Assembly (NCBI RefSeq): GCF_049568105.1
Contig: NZ_CP145335.1
Span: 682,001-746,000, forward strand
From: Salinisphaera sp049568105
GTDB lineage: Bacteria > Pseudomonadota > Gammaproteobacteria > Nevskiales > Salinisphaeraceae
Direction: 5' to 3'
DNA: 64,000 nt
The translations under genes were made by a program, and so were the position numbers. The notes under the pieces were generated by a model. That model worked only from the letters and a program-made list of their open reading frames with translations, did no database searches and was not told the DNA's origin. The number at the start of each line of letters is the position of its first letter. Positions within the stretch are counted from its first letter, which is position 1. Shown piece by piece: positions 1-8,488 of this stretch.

Positions 1-1
1 T

Positions 2-361
2 ATCCGCCTGTTGCCCGGTCGGTTGTCGATGGGGCCGGTATTGCCATTCATGGCTGTTTCGCTAGGGCAGGCGGCGGGCTCTCCCGTCGTCGGCATGCTG
101 GTGAATAAACTCGGTTACGCTCACACCTTTGCCATATTCGCGGCGGCCGGCATTCTAGTGGCCATTTTGTCGCCATTTTATCCGCGCTATATCGACCATG
201 AGCCCGAGGAAGCGGCGGACACCGAAACCGGCCTCCAGGCGGCCTATGATCACCAGCTTCAAGATGCCAAGGGTGAGCCGCTCACGTCTTTCGATACGGA
301 CTATGAAAGCCCCGTGGTCGAAACCGAAAACGAGAAAAACACGGGTATTCGCGAGCCTTGA
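2..361 (+). CDS. MFS transporter, C-terminal part (5' end outside window)
   Basis: The reading frame is open from the window edge to a TGA at 359-361, so only about 119 C-terminal residues are present. What is visible are two hydrophobic segments, one around GPVLPFMAVSLGQAAGSPVVG and one around FAIFAAAGILVAILSPF, followed by a long acidic cytoplasmic tail of about 55 residues rich in Asp and Glu. Helices ending in a charged tail after a PRY-type turn are usual for the end of a 12-helix major facilitator permease. The substrate cannot be told from this fragment. The TTG at position 11 is not a real start; the gene begins upstream of the window. Confidence 0.6.
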   Translation: MRLLPGRLSMGPVLPFMAVSLGQAAGSPVVGMLVNKLGYAHTFAIFAAAGILVAILSPFYPRYIDHEPEEAADTETGLQAAYDHQLQDAKGEPLTSFDTDYESPVVETENEKNTGIREP

Positions 362-431
362 GCCATTGATCTCGCGTTGCGGCGAGAGCTCGGCTACGTA
401 TTCCCTAGAAGGGTTTTCGGGGCTAATAAAT

Positions 432-450
432 AATAGGGGACAGACCACGG
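432..450. repeat. REP-like motif (GGGGACAGACCACGG type), copy 1
   Basis: The 19-mer AATAGGGGACAGACCACGG occurs here, nearly identically at 1583-1601, and as an inverted doublet at 8416-8464. Short GGGACAGACCAC-type motifs are common around RAYT (Y1) transposase genes in proteobacteria; a RAYT gene is present at 16544. The GntR fragment read on the minus strand stops resembling its family exactly at this motif. Confidence 0.6.
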
Positions 451-627
451 CTTTCTTTGGGCAGCGAGCCGAAAATACGCTTCGACGACGGTGTTTTTCG
501 CACCCCCCAATGCGGCGGCCTCGGCACGAATCGAGGCGAGCTTGTCGCCCGGTTTCAGTTGCCCGGTCGCGATGCGCTGGCGGATTTCCTCCATCACTCG
601 CGTCAGTTTCAGATGCGTTCGCGGCAA
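451..627 (-). pseudogene. GntR-family regulator, N-terminal DNA-binding fragment
   Basis: Read on the minus strand, the first 57 residues give a winged-helix GntR domain (residues 10-55: RVMEEIRQRIATGQLKPGD, then KLASIRAEAAALGGAKNTV and EAYFRLAAQ). The IATGQLKPGDKLASIR turn and the TVVEAYFRL recognition helix are typical of MocR/GntR regulators. The reading then runs into the REP-like motif at 432-450 and continues as unrelated residues to a stop at 394, so the effector or aminotransferase-like domain is gone. This is best read as a truncated remnant. The regulator's target is unknown. Confidence 0.6.
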
Positions 628-674
628 GCAACTGTACCTATCTATGAATGGATACGGTGTCAGGAAAACAACCC

Positions 675-688
675 GATACTGTCCCTAT
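675..688. repeat. Short GACAGTAT-type motif (minus orientation)
   Basis: GATACTGTCCCTAT is the reverse complement of ATAGGGACAGTATC and resembles the GGGGACAGTATG core at 6193-6214. It lies between the GntR remnant and the SMP-30 gene. It may be another degenerate REP-type unit, but it is short enough that chance is possible. Confidence 0.3.
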
Positions 689-963
689 CAGGTTGAATGG
701 GCCCAGCATACACTCGGGAAAAAAGCTAAATACATCCCGGCTGTACCGAATGGGTTGTCGAGCAGCGGACAGTTCGCCACGGCTTCGTGCCCAAGTTGGC
801 CTGCTCGCGTCGTGTTGCGCCTTTTCCTTTTACTGGCTGTCTTGCCGGCCCCAGCTTCCCGGGGTGACGATGCCACGCGGCTTTATTCGCTCAGGCGACT
901 CGGCCTTCGCGGAACCCAAGATTCAAGCCGACACAACAACGCGATTTGAAGAGGAGAAGACCC

Positions 964-1587
964 ATGGCCCAAGCCGAGCCTCAGAACAACCCGGTGCCGA
1001 TCCCGCCGATCGAGCAATCGCTCGATACCACCGTGGCCGAGCTATGGTTTCAGGTATCGGAAACAAGCCTCCAGCTCGAAGGCCTATGCTTCGATCGTAA
1101 GGGCAATCTTTTTTTCTGTGATGTATTCGGGGGCACGATTTTTCACCTCGACATGCAGACGCAGGCACTCACGGAAATCTATCAGGCCAAGGATGAATTT
1201 CCGGCCGCGGTTAAGATTCATCGCGATGGCCGGCTGTTTGTCTGCTGTCTCGGTAACTTCGAGACGGGCCATATCTTCGCGATCCAGCCCGATGGCACGG
1301 GCCGCGAGACGATCCTGGAAGGCTATGTCGTCGACGACATGGTCTTCGCACCGGACGGCAGCTTCTATTTCACGCATTTCGTCGGCAAGTCTACCGAGCC
1401 GGCCGGTGGCCTCTATCACGTTTCGCCCGATTACCAGACGATTACGCCGATTCTCGAAAACCTTGCCGGCCCCAACGGCATCGCGCTATCGACGAATTGC
1501 TGCGTGCTTTGGGCCACCGAGACAAACGCCAATCGGCTGCACCGCATCGGGCTAGAAGAAAACCGTATCTCGATCAGAGACCAATAG
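964..1587 (+). CDS. SMP-30/gluconolactonase/LRE family protein, C-terminally truncated
   Basis: The 207-residue product shows successive beta-propeller blades of the SMP-30/gluconolactonase type: LEGLCFDRKGNLFFCDVFGG (about 34-53), then FPAAVKIHRDGRLFVCCLG, DDMVFAPDGSFYFTHF and LAGPNGIALSTN. Family members are usually about 300 residues with six blades; this one stops after about four, directly inside the REP-like motif, where CAATAG supplies the TAG stop. The start at 964 is preceded by GAGGAGA at 951-957; an in-frame ATG at 946 lies upstream of that site. Family enzymes are calcium-dependent lactonases, but loss of the last blades makes activity doubtful. It probably represents a recently broken gene. 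Confidence 0.7.
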   Translation: MAQAEPQNNPVPIPPIEQSLDTTVAELWFQVSETSLQLEGLCFDRKGNLFFCDVFGGTIFHLDMQTQALTEIYQAKDEFPAAVKIHRDGRLFVCCLGNFETGHIFAIQPDGTGRETILEGYVVDDMVFAPDGSFYFTHFVGKSTEPAGGLYHVSPDYQTITPILENLAGPNGIALSTNCCVLWATETNANRLHRIGLEENRISIRDQ

Positions 1588-1601
1588 GGGACAGACCACA
1601 G
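1583..1601. repeat. REP-like motif, copy 2, at the truncation point of the SMP-30 gene
   Basis: AATAGGGGACAGACCACAG differs from copy 1 (432-450) at one position. It carries the stop codon of the truncated SMP-30 gene (TAG at 1585-1587). Two genes broken at the same motif within 1.2 kb suggests insertion of, or recombination between, REP units. Confidence 0.6.
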
Positions 1602-1702
1602 TTTTCGAAGTTGGTCTTCTGCTCTTGTCGTATTACGACTGGCGTTCGTGCCCCCCGCGGTTATGTGGCGTATCTTGGATGGACCAACGCAAAGAGCGCC
1701 CT

Positions 1703-1936
1703 ATGAAAAAACTCAAGAACGAAAAAGAACTCGTTAAGAAGGCGCTTGCACTAGGCGTCGCATATGGCGAGAAGCGCGGCGTGGTTGAATTCGAGCCGAC
1801 TGATTCTGCGACCGATAAGTTGGAATATATCTACCGCTTGCTCGTGCACGACGGCGTTATCCAGCCTTTGCCGGCAGAGCAGGTATCGCAGAAAGCGATT
1901 CAACATCGGCTGGCGATGTGGGCGGCCCGGCAATAA
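1703..1936 (+). CDS. DUF5062 family protein
   Basis: This small basic protein of 77 residues starts MKKLKNEKELVKKALALG and contains the family-like core DSATDKLEYIYRLLVHD followed by IQPL and a C-terminal RLAMWAARQ. I recognise it as the DUF5062 family of marine gammaproteobacteria, which has no assigned function as far as I know. The frame is open further upstream (to 1625), but the residues there (WRSCPPRLCGV) do not look protein-like, and the family N-terminus matches the ATG at 1703. There is no signal peptide or membrane segment. It stands alone. Confidence 0.7.
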   Translation: MKKLKNEKELVKKALALGVAYGEKRGVVEFEPTDSATDKLEYIYRLLVHDGVIQPLPAEQVSQKAIQHRLAMWAARQ

Positions 1937-2468
1937 GACGAATACGGGCGGCCCGCCCACGGTTTATCGCTTCGGGACTATTGCAGAAAAACTGCTGCCC
2001 GATGACGCGCGAGAATCTCTCGGACTGCGAAATCTCGCCGCTCTCGTAGGCCGCCGCCGCCCGATGCCAGCAATCGCCGACTGCGTGCTCGAACGTCGGC
2101 GATATCGCGATGGTCCAATTCGTCTGGATCGTGATCAGGCCGATATTGAATGCCCGGTCGTGTAGCGATGATCGACAGAGTCCGTCGCCTGGGTGCACTG
2201 CCGACCGGCGTGAATTTGGCTCTTTATGTGATACGTCGATGTGGTTTCGAATAGGGCGTCAGCCTGGCCGCCGTTTTGCGGACTCGCTGGCTGCCCTGTG
2301 CGGGCAGGCGCTACGCAGGGCATCCAAATGGTTGACGCGTTTGTGGTTGATTGGTTCGTGGACCTGGCGGGCCCGGGCTGGAAAAGCCGCGATGCGTTGA
2401 TCATGGAGGCAGCTCGAGCCAGCCCGTTGCCCGCGAACGGCAGCATCGAGCCATAAGGCCGAGTTCGG
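1937..2468. other. Gene-free stretch with possible decayed coding sequence
   Basis: No convincing gene was found. On the minus strand (about 1990-2198) a segment reading AFNIGLITIQTNWTIAI and then FEHAVGDCWHRAAAAYESG is protein-like, but it has no start site and no recognisable partner, so it may be a gene remnant. The other open frames are arginine/proline-rich shadows. Confidence 0.4.
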
Positions 2469-3209
2469 TCATTCCCGAGCTGCGATCCGTTTCTGCAACA
2501 GCTCGGCAAGCCACTTATAGCAGCGGTTGAAATGATGCCCACCGGGCAGGGCGAGTACATCGAAGCCCATGGCTTCGAGTTCGTCGCAGACGGCCTCTGG
2601 ATCGTCGACGCCGTAGATACAGGTGGTGCGATCGGCCGGCAGGCGTTTGGCCTCGGGCAACACAGCTTGGCCTTGCGGGCCGAGGCCGATCCACGATAGC
2701 AGGGGGTAGCCGAAGGTGATGTGGCGGGCCAGGCCGAGCAGCACGATATGGGCGACCTGGGCCTGGGTTTCGGCCGGCAAGCGGTTATAGATAAAAGGCA
2801 TAACGTCCGCGCCGCGGGAATAGCCGATCAGCACGATGTCCTTCGGATGCCAGCGGCGTCGATAGGTCTGGACGACCCGATCGAGGTCGGCAGCAGCGTC
2901 GGCCGGCTCGTGTCGGTGCCAGTAGTAGCGCAGCGAATCCCAGCCGACCACTGCATAGCCCGCCTCGGCCAACGACTGGCCCACGGCTTTGTCGAGCCCG
3001 GCCCAGCCGCCGTCGCCGGAGAGCATGATGACCAGGGTAGCGTTGTTGCCGGCATCCGCCTGCGGCGGGTAGATCACCAGCGGCAGATCCGCGACCGCCG
3101 GTGCGAGGGGGGTGCTGTTAGGGTGGAAAATACAGCCCGGCGTGCCGATGAGGATGGCGGCGATGCCGAACAACCACGCTATGCGTTCATGAATAAATCG
3201 CCAGTTCAT
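2469..3209 (-). CDS. virJ: VirJ/AcvB-type periplasmic serine hydrolase, probable aminoacyl-phosphatidylglycerol hydrolase
   Basis: The 246-residue protein has an N-terminal hydrophobic signal ending in GTPGC (Cys26, a non-classical lipobox). An alpha/beta-hydrolase follows: LSGDGGWAGLD (63-73), YAVVGWDSLRYYW (85-97), nucleophile elbow GYSRGADVMPF with Ser131, and a C-terminal GGHHFN histidine motif. This is the VirJ domain of the Agrobacterium VirJ/AcvB family. AcvB is reported to hydrolyse lysyl-phosphatidylglycerol and is encoded next to the synthase LpiA. Here the MprF/LpiA homologue is directly upstream on the same strand, which supports the same job. A MITE-like element separates the two genes, and no clear Shine-Dalgarno site precedes the ATG. 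Exact lipid substrate is inferred. Confidence 0.8.
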   Translation of the reverse strand: MNWRFIHERIAWLFGIAAILIGTPGCIFHPNSTPLAPAVADLPLVIYPPQADAGNNATLVIMLSGDGGWAGLDKAVGQSLAEAGYAVVGWDSLRYYWHRHEPADAAADLDRVVQTYRRRWHPKDIVLIGYSRGADVMPFIYNRLPAETQAQVAHIVLLGLARHITFGYPLLSWIGLGPQGQAVLPEAKRLPADRTTCIYGVDDPEAVCDELEAMGFDVLALPGGHHFNRCYKWLAELLQKRIAARE

Positions 3210-3265
3210 GTGGTGAGCTGCGATGACGATAATGCGACATCGAGATTCGTGTCGCGACGCGGGCT

Positions 3266-3527
3266 CGGGCGTATTGAGGTTTCATGCGAGTCCGTGCCCA
3301 GGGCGTAAGCCGAGGCGCCGCGAGTACGGCGTAGTGGTGCGACCTTCGTGAGTGGTAACGCTGGATTGCGGCCCAACAGCCGTGGTTTCGAAGGCAGGCG
3401 CCCCCAATCGCGTCGAGCCGTGTGACGCGCCTTGGTTGGGGGCTGTCCAGAACCGGCGGCTCGCGCCGTGCCAGCCACGATTTGGGGCGGCAACGCGGCG
3501 CTCGGATGAGACCTCAACACGCTCTAG
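3266..3527 (-). mobile_element. MITE-like element, copy A (inverted orientation), between mprF and virJ
   Basis: The right end reads ACCTCAACACGCTCTAG and the left end GGGCGTATTGAGGTTTC, forming inverted terminal repeats. Internal blocks CCACGATTTGGGGCGG, CAACGCGGCGCTCG and GCCCAACAGCCGTGGTTTCG recur in the copies at 27.5, 29.5, 38.7 and 47.0 kb, here in reverse orientation. The element has no open frame for a transposase. Its terminal CTAG (3524-3527) contains the TAG stop codon of mprF. Confidence 0.65.
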
Positions 3528-6124
3528 TGCCCGTCGCCGAGAATACGCCGATAGCCGCCGGCGATGAGCGCGGCAATATCGACCTGCAGCGTGGAAAGAT
3601 GCGTATCCGGCGGGTAGGCGAGATACATGGAATGCCAGACGGGATGCCATTTGTCCTTGAACGCGCGTAGGCCCTTGTAATTGTAGAAACGGTTGCCGTG
3701 TTCGTAGGCAAGTCGCGCCAGTTGTTCCGCCGGGCGTGCCCAGGGGGTTTCGCCGACGCCGGCCAGCGGCGCCATGCCGAGCGAGAACCATCGATAGCCG
3801 GCGGCCTGGGCCTCCTGCATGAGCCGTACGAATAGGAAATCCATGGTGCCGCCCGGGGCATCGCCGAGATGGCGCATGAGGTCGATGGAATATTCCTCGC
3901 GGTGCCCGTAGCTTGGCAGGATGCTGGCGAAGGCGATCGGCCGGCCGTTTGTGTCGCACACCACGGCGATCGGCGCGCGGGCCAGATAGTCACGATCGAA
4001 ATTGCCCAGCGAGAACGTCTTTTCGGCTGGTTTGTCGCCCAGCCAGTCGTCGGAGATGGCGGCCAGCTGATCCATGAATACGGGGTCGAACGGTGGGTCG
4101 ACGATCTCGAAGGTCAGGCCCAGCCGGTGGGCCCGGTTGAGGGCGCCGCGCTTGTCTTGGTTGCGCTTGCCTTTCATCGAGAATTCCACGAGATCGACCC
4201 GTGCGATTTCGCCAAGCTTGAACAGCGCGAAGCCGTGGTCGAGATACGCCGACAGATCTTCGGGGCCGACTTGATAGAACACCGGCGTGCACTGCATTTC
4301 GTCGGCAAACCGGCGAAACCCGCCGATCGCGGCCCGTCGTGCCGCCGGCGCGCCGGCCGGATCCGAAAGCGCGATCAGTCGGTTGCGAATGGCGCGATAA
4401 CCGATCATCGCCTGGCCATCGGGGCTATAGCGGATCGTCTTGTCGCCGAGCAGCATCAGGTGCGAGTAAGCATTCGAGCCGTGGGTCTCTAGCCATGCGG
4501 CCAGCGCGTCGAGATCGGCCGTCGTCGGCAGCGACAGGCGGGGCGTAGGCCAGCGCGGCCAGGTCCAGATCAGCAGCACGATGACGGTGACGAGTGCGAC
4601 GATCGCGCCGCGCTCGAAACGCGGCGCATGCGCGCCGAAGCCGAAGGCCAGCGGATCGATCGCGCGACCTTCGTACAGCGCGTGGCCCAGTAGCAGATAG
4701 CCGATCAGCGCCGCGACCAGCGCTGTCGTCCATGGCCAGGCGCCGACCTCGCGGGCCAGGCTGCCCTGGCGATCGAACGACGAGCGGCTACTATACAAAA
4801 GCCCGGCGACCACCATGAGCAGAAGGCTCGTGCCCCAATCCAGACCGCGGGCCAGGCCGAACAGGGCGCCGGCCAGCAACAGGCCGATCGACATCCATAA
4901 CGCATGCCGCAGGCGCAGCGACAGCCCGCGGGCGGTCATGATCAGCGCCAGCCCGACGGCCACACTGGCCAGATGGGTGGCTTCGACCGCCGGCAGCGGC
5001 ACCCAGCGTGACAGCACCTGTGAATGCGATAACAGATTCGGAAACGCAGCGCCGGCCAGCAGCACGATGCCGGCGCCGGCCGTAAGCGCCGACAGCAGCC
5101 GCAGAGCAAGATCGACCGCGCGGCCGACCGGCCAGGCCAGGATCGAGACCAGTGGATGCTCGCGGAGGGTGGTGGCCAGACGGGAAGAGGCCAGCGTATT
5201 GGCGCCCAGAAACAGGGCCGCGATCAACGGCACCAGATAATAAGCCACCCGGAACAGCACCAGCGCAGCGATGGCCATCTCGGTCGATGCGCCCTGCGCG
5301 ACCAGCAGCCCGACCAGGGTAGCGTCGAATACGCCGAGCCCGCCGGGCAAGAAACTCAGCGTGCCCAGCGTGGCGGCGAGCACGAATATCGCGACCACGC
5401 TCGCAGGCGATAGGTCGAGCCCGATCGTGCCCAAGCAACTCCAGAGCAGTGCCGCGGCGAACAGCCATTCGACGATCGAGACGCCGACGAAGCCAAGCGC
5501 TTGCCAGGGCGTCAAACGTTCGATGGCCGCCAGGCGGCCGATTCGTAGTAGCGGCGTGGTCGCCAGCAACAGATACAGCGGCAGATAACAGGCAACCACG
5601 GCCAGGGCGATCAGCACCACCCAGTCGGGCAGCGGCGTAGCGGCCAGGATCGCCGGGCGTGTGGCCAGGGTGGCGAGCGCCAGCCCCGATAGGCCGAGCG
5701 TAGAGGCCGCGACCACCATGCCGGCGTATCGAACGGCCGCGGCTGTAGCCACGCCGTCGCTCGTGAGCAGCAGCACCCGCAGCCCCGAGCCAGTGAGCCC
5801 CGATAGGCTAGCGACATTATTGATCCCACTGACCATGAGCCCCATGCGCAGGCCGGCCAGCGTGCGGCGTTGATAGCCGATCACGCGCGCGGCGAGTACG
5901 TCGTACCAACCCATGGCCGCGCTGGCGATAAGGCCGCCCAGGCCGAGCAGCAGCAGGCGGGTTGGCGCTACGCCGGCAATCTGGTGCTGGATATGTCGCA
6001 GATTGATGTGCCGTGCTTCCAGGGCCAAGATCGCGACCACAGCGAACACCACTAGCAATGGCAGCAGACGCCGAAGCTCGTATCCGGAAGCGCTCGGCTC
6101 GCTTGGCTCGGCAATGTTTGACAT
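3524..6124 (-). CDS. mprF: Bifunctional lysyl/aminoacyl-phosphatidylglycerol synthetase and flippase (MprF/LpiA)
   Basis: The 866-residue protein has an N-terminal flippase part with about 13-14 hydrophobic helices (up to about residue 520, including SFLPGGLGVFDATLVGLL) and a C-terminal cytosolic DUF2156/GNAT-like synthetase (about 530-866: GDKTIRYSPDGQAMIGYRAI, then SLGMAPLAGVGETPWARPAE and FYNYKGLRAFKDKWHP). This is the arrangement of MprF, which transfers an amino acid from aminoacyl-tRNA to phosphatidylglycerol and flips the product, lowering membrane negative charge. I prefer ATG 6124; an in-frame GTG at 6148 adds eight residues and neither has a strong ribosome site. The stop TAG lies in the CTAG end of the downstream MITE-like element. 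The VirJ/AcvB hydrolase follows. Confidence 0.9.
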   Translation of the reverse strand: MSNIAEPSEPSASGYELRRLLPLLVVFAVVAILALEARHINLRHIQHQIAGVAPTRLLLLGLGGLIASAAMGWYDVLAARVIGYQRRTLAGLRMGLMVSGINNVASLSGLTGSGLRVLLLTSDGVATAAAVRYAGMVVAASTLGLSGLALATLATRPAILAATPLPDWVVLIALAVVACYLPLYLLLATTPLLRIGRLAAIERLTPWQALGFVGVSIVEWLFAAALLWSCLGTIGLDLSPASVVAIFVLAATLGTLSFLPGGLGVFDATLVGLLVAQGASTEMAIAALVLFRVAYYLVPLIAALFLGANTLASSRLATTLREHPLVSILAWPVGRAVDLALRLLSALTAGAGIVLLAGAAFPNLLSHSQVLSRWVPLPAVEATHLASVAVGLALIMTARGLSLRLRHALWMSIGLLLAGALFGLARGLDWGTSLLLMVVAGLLYSSRSSFDRQGSLAREVGAWPWTTALVAALIGYLLLGHALYEGRAIDPLAFGFGAHAPRFERGAIVALVTVIVLLIWTWPRWPTPRLSLPTTADLDALAAWLETHGSNAYSHLMLLGDKTIRYSPDGQAMIGYRAIRNRLIALSDPAGAPAARRAAIGGFRRFADEMQCTPVFYQVGPEDLSAYLDHGFALFKLGEIARVDLVEFSMKGKRNQDKRGALNRAHRLGLTFEIVDPPFDPVFMDQLAAISDDWLGDKPAEKTFSLGNFDRDYLARAPIAVVCDTNGRPIAFASILPSYGHREEYSIDLMRHLGDAPGGTMDFLFVRLMQEAQAAGYRWFSLGMAPLAGVGETPWARPAEQLARLAYEHGNRFYNYKGLRAFKDKWHPVWHSMYLAYPPDTHLSTLQVDIAALIAGGYRRILGDGH

Positions 6125-6148
6125 GGATCGAACCCGATCAATCGACAC

Positions 6149-6708
6149 GACCGGCGCGAGCGGGTCAGCGGCGAATAAAATACATGGGATCCGGGGACAG
6201 TATGCTTATCTCCCGCCTAATCGTGGGCTCATGACCTGTGTGTAGTTTAATGCCGGCATTTGCGTTAGTGCTATGCAGACAAGATCAGCTGTATTAAGCC
6301 TCCGATTTTGATATCTGCTCGGCGGCCAGCCGTCTCTGATGGCCGCTAAATCGGTTCGGCGGGTAGCTCGAGGCGCTTTAAGCCGAGCGAAATGCACCAT
6401 GGCTAAATCGTCGTCTGCCTTCGGCCGCTGGCGAAACGGTGGCGGTACGCTCGGTGGTGGCGTTGCCTGGATGGTTCGTCAAACGAAAAAGACAAATTCG
6501 GTATGCCCGAGGATGTACTAGAAAACGTACTCCTTGGCGTTTGCCCATAGGCGGCCGTTTTCCGAGACATTGACGATAAAGCTCTGGCATACACTTTGCG
6601 GTGTTTGCAGCACGGCAAACAGCGAGCGCTGGCCTCGACTAGGCATCGGGCCATTCTGGCTGGCTCGGGCCGTTATCCGCTCTATCTTTCCAAGCTTCGA
6701 CAAATCTT
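6149..6708. other. Intergenic region between mprF and the nucleobase permease
   Basis: These divergent genes are separated by about 560 bases. Apart from the REP-type motif at 6193-6214 nothing coding is visible. TTGACG at 6571-6576 followed by TACACT at 6591-6596 is promoter-like but the 14-base spacing is too short to call it. Confidence 0.4.
6193..6214. repeat. REP-type motif with GGGGACAGTATG core
   Basis: The segment begins GGGGACAGTATG and ends TTATCTCCC. The GGGGACAGTAT core is a type of short motif frequently found near RAYT transposases; a shorter version lies at 675-688. It sits in the promoter region shared by mprF and the permease gene. Confidence 0.45.
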
Positions 6709-7968
6709 ATGGCCGCTACTGATTCTGTTGCTCACGACTACGAACTCTCGCAAGTGCCGGCCAGTGCCCGACGCGGCTTCTGGACGATGCTCGCGGTAAT
6801 GCTGGGTTTTACATTCTTTTCGGCCAGCATGTGGGCCGGCGGCACGCTCGGAAAGGGGCTGACCCTGGTCGAGTTTGCCGGGGTCGTGATGGCCGGTAAT
6901 TTGGTACTGGGGCTCTACGCCGTGATGCTGTCGTTTATTGCCAGTCAAACCGGGCTGTCGACGCACTTGCTCAGCCGCTATGCCTTCGGCGTGAAAGGTT
7001 CCTGGCTGCCCTCGTTTTTGCTGGGCGGCACCCAGGTGGGTTGGTTCGGTGTCGGCGTGGTGATGTTCGCGTTGCCCATTAAGGCCGCCACGGGTTTCAA
7101 TCTCTATGCATTGATCCTGATCGGCGGCGTGCTCATGACGGCCACGGCCTGGGTCGGGTTCAGGGCGCTCGCGGTTCTAAGTTTTATCGCGGTGCCGGCA
7201 ATTTTCGTTCTCGGCAATATGTCGGTGGCGATGGCGGTCTCCGAAGCCGGTGGCATGCATGCCTTGGCTGCAATCGCCCCGGATGAGTCGATGACGTTGG
7301 CCGTGGCCCTGACGGCGTGTATCGGTTCCTTTATTAGCGGCGCTACGCTCACGCCGGATTTCGTGCGTTTTGCCCGTACCCCGGCGATCGGCATGAGCGC
7401 GACGCTCATTGCTTTTTTTCTCGGCAATTCACTGATGTTTACGTTCGGCGCGGTAGGCGCGCTGGTCTATGGCGAAGCCGATATTTCCCAAGTGATGTTC
7501 GCGCAGGGATTGATCCTGCCAGCGATTGTGGTGCTTGGGCTTAATATCTGGACGACCAACGACAATGCGCTCTATGCCGCCTCGCTCGGTTTTTCCAATA
7601 TCACGCGTTTGCCCAAGCATTGGATTGTGATCTTCAATGGCGTGCTCGGTACGCTGGCCTCGTTGTGGCTGTACAACAACTTCGTGGGCTGGCTTTCGTT
7701 TCTGAGCTCGGCGCTACCGCCGATCGGTGCGATTTTGATTGCGGACTTCTTCGTTGTGGCACGTCGAGATTACCGCGCGCTCGAGCAGGCGGCGCTTCGA
7801 AACGTCAACTGGATCGCGATCGCGGCCTGGGCGGTCGGCTTTGCTGCGGCGAATTTCGTGCCCGGTATCGCACCGCTCAACGCCATTGTGAGTGCGCTGG
7901 TGGTTTATCTGGTGGCCAGCTATGTGTTCGGACGAGTGGAGACGCCGCGTAGGCTGGCTGAGTCTTGA
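6709..7968 (+). CDS. NCS1-family nucleobase permease (cytosine permease, CodB-like)
   Basis: The 419-residue polytopic protein has about 12 hydrophobic helices, beginning RRGFWTMLAVMLGFTFFSAS with the WAGGTLG loop, then LLSRYAFGVKGSWLPS, GWFGVGVVMFA, TPDFVRFAR and NIWTTNDNALYAASLG. This pattern (including the TPDF and WTTNDNALY motifs) is that of CodB cytosine:cation symporters of the NCS1 family in the inner membrane. No cytosine deaminase is adjacent; a broken LacI-type gene follows on the opposite strand and may once have regulated it. The substrate could be another nucleobase or related heterocycle. The start lacks a strong ribosome site. Confidence 0.8.
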   Translation: MAATDSVAHDYELSQVPASARRGFWTMLAVMLGFTFFSASMWAGGTLGKGLTLVEFAGVVMAGNLVLGLYAVMLSFIASQTGLSTHLLSRYAFGVKGSWLPSFLLGGTQVGWFGVGVVMFALPIKAATGFNLYALILIGGVLMTATAWVGFRALAVLSFIAVPAIFVLGNMSVAMAVSEAGGMHALAAIAPDESMTLAVALTACIGSFISGATLTPDFVRFARTPAIGMSATLIAFFLGNSLMFTFGAVGALVYGEADISQVMFAQGLILPAIVVLGLNIWTTNDNALYAASLGFSNITRLPKHWIVIFNGVLGTLASLWLYNNFVGWLSFLSSALPPIGAILIADFFVVARRDYRALEQAALRNVNWIAIAAWAVGFAAANFVPGIAPLNAIVSALVVYLVASYVFGRVETPRRLAES

Positions 7969-8055
7969 GGCTGCCCGATACTTGGCCGAGGACCGCCACG
8001 CAAGGGCAGCGTAATGGGTCGTCAGATACAGCGGCCGGCGCGAGGCGGCCGCCGC

Positions 8056-8410
8056 CTATCGCTTCGGCGGCTCGCTCTTGGAGGTCGTGCCGCGTTCGAT
8101 CAAGCGGGCGGGAATGCGCAGATATTGTCCTGCCGCCGGGGGTCGCACCACAGCAGTTCGACGGCACGATCGGTCATGCCAGGATATTCTCGGCGAGCGG
8201 GTGAGTTGAAAGGCCTGCCAGCCGGCCAAGGCGTCGAAGCCGATGAACTGAGCTCGGCCGGTATGTTACGGCCCAGGTCGTGGCGTAGCACCCCCGAGGG
8301 CCAATAGGTCGTGGGCGGCCAACAGCGCGAGTCATCGACCTGAATGCAGCGCCATTGCGACTTTTGCACCTGAACGGCCGCTTGGCGTCGGCGTCGATGG
8401 TGGCGGTAAG
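8056..8410 (-). pseudogene. LacI-family regulator, frameshifted C-terminal remnant
   Basis: On the minus strand, segments of a LacI effector domain appear in different frames: DLGRNIPAELSS, FDALAGWQAFQLTRSP, MTDRAVELL, then (after a shift) LRIPARLIERGTTSKSEPPKR with a stop at 8056-8058. These correspond in order to the IPxELSVVGFD, MGxxAVELL and RLIERGTT motifs at the end of LacI/PurR regulators. The DNA-binding half is absent, and a REP doublet (8416-8464) lies exactly where the remnant begins. It is not functional. Confidence 0.6.
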
Positions 8411-8415
8411 CACGA

Positions 8416-8464
8416 GCAGACCACGGTTTAGGTTGTTGCCGGCTGTTCTAAAACCGTGGTCTGC
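8416..8464. repeat. REP doublet: inverted pair of GCAGACCACGGTTT
   Basis: GCAGACCACGGTTT (8416-8429) is repeated as a perfect inverted copy at 8451-8464, with 21 bases between. The arms contain the CAGACCACGG core of the single motifs at 432 and 1583. An inverted pair forming a hairpin is the usual REPIN/BIME arrangement mobilised by RAYT proteins. It lies just downstream of the methyltransferase gene, where it could also affect transcription termination. Confidence 0.6.
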
Positions 8465-8488
8465 CCACTCTATTTCTATAGCCTCAGG

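Noticed and set aside
6571..6596. TTGACG...TACACT as a promoter for the nucleobase permease
   Set aside because: The 14-base spacing is too short for a normal sigma-70 promoter and no better -10 is in place.
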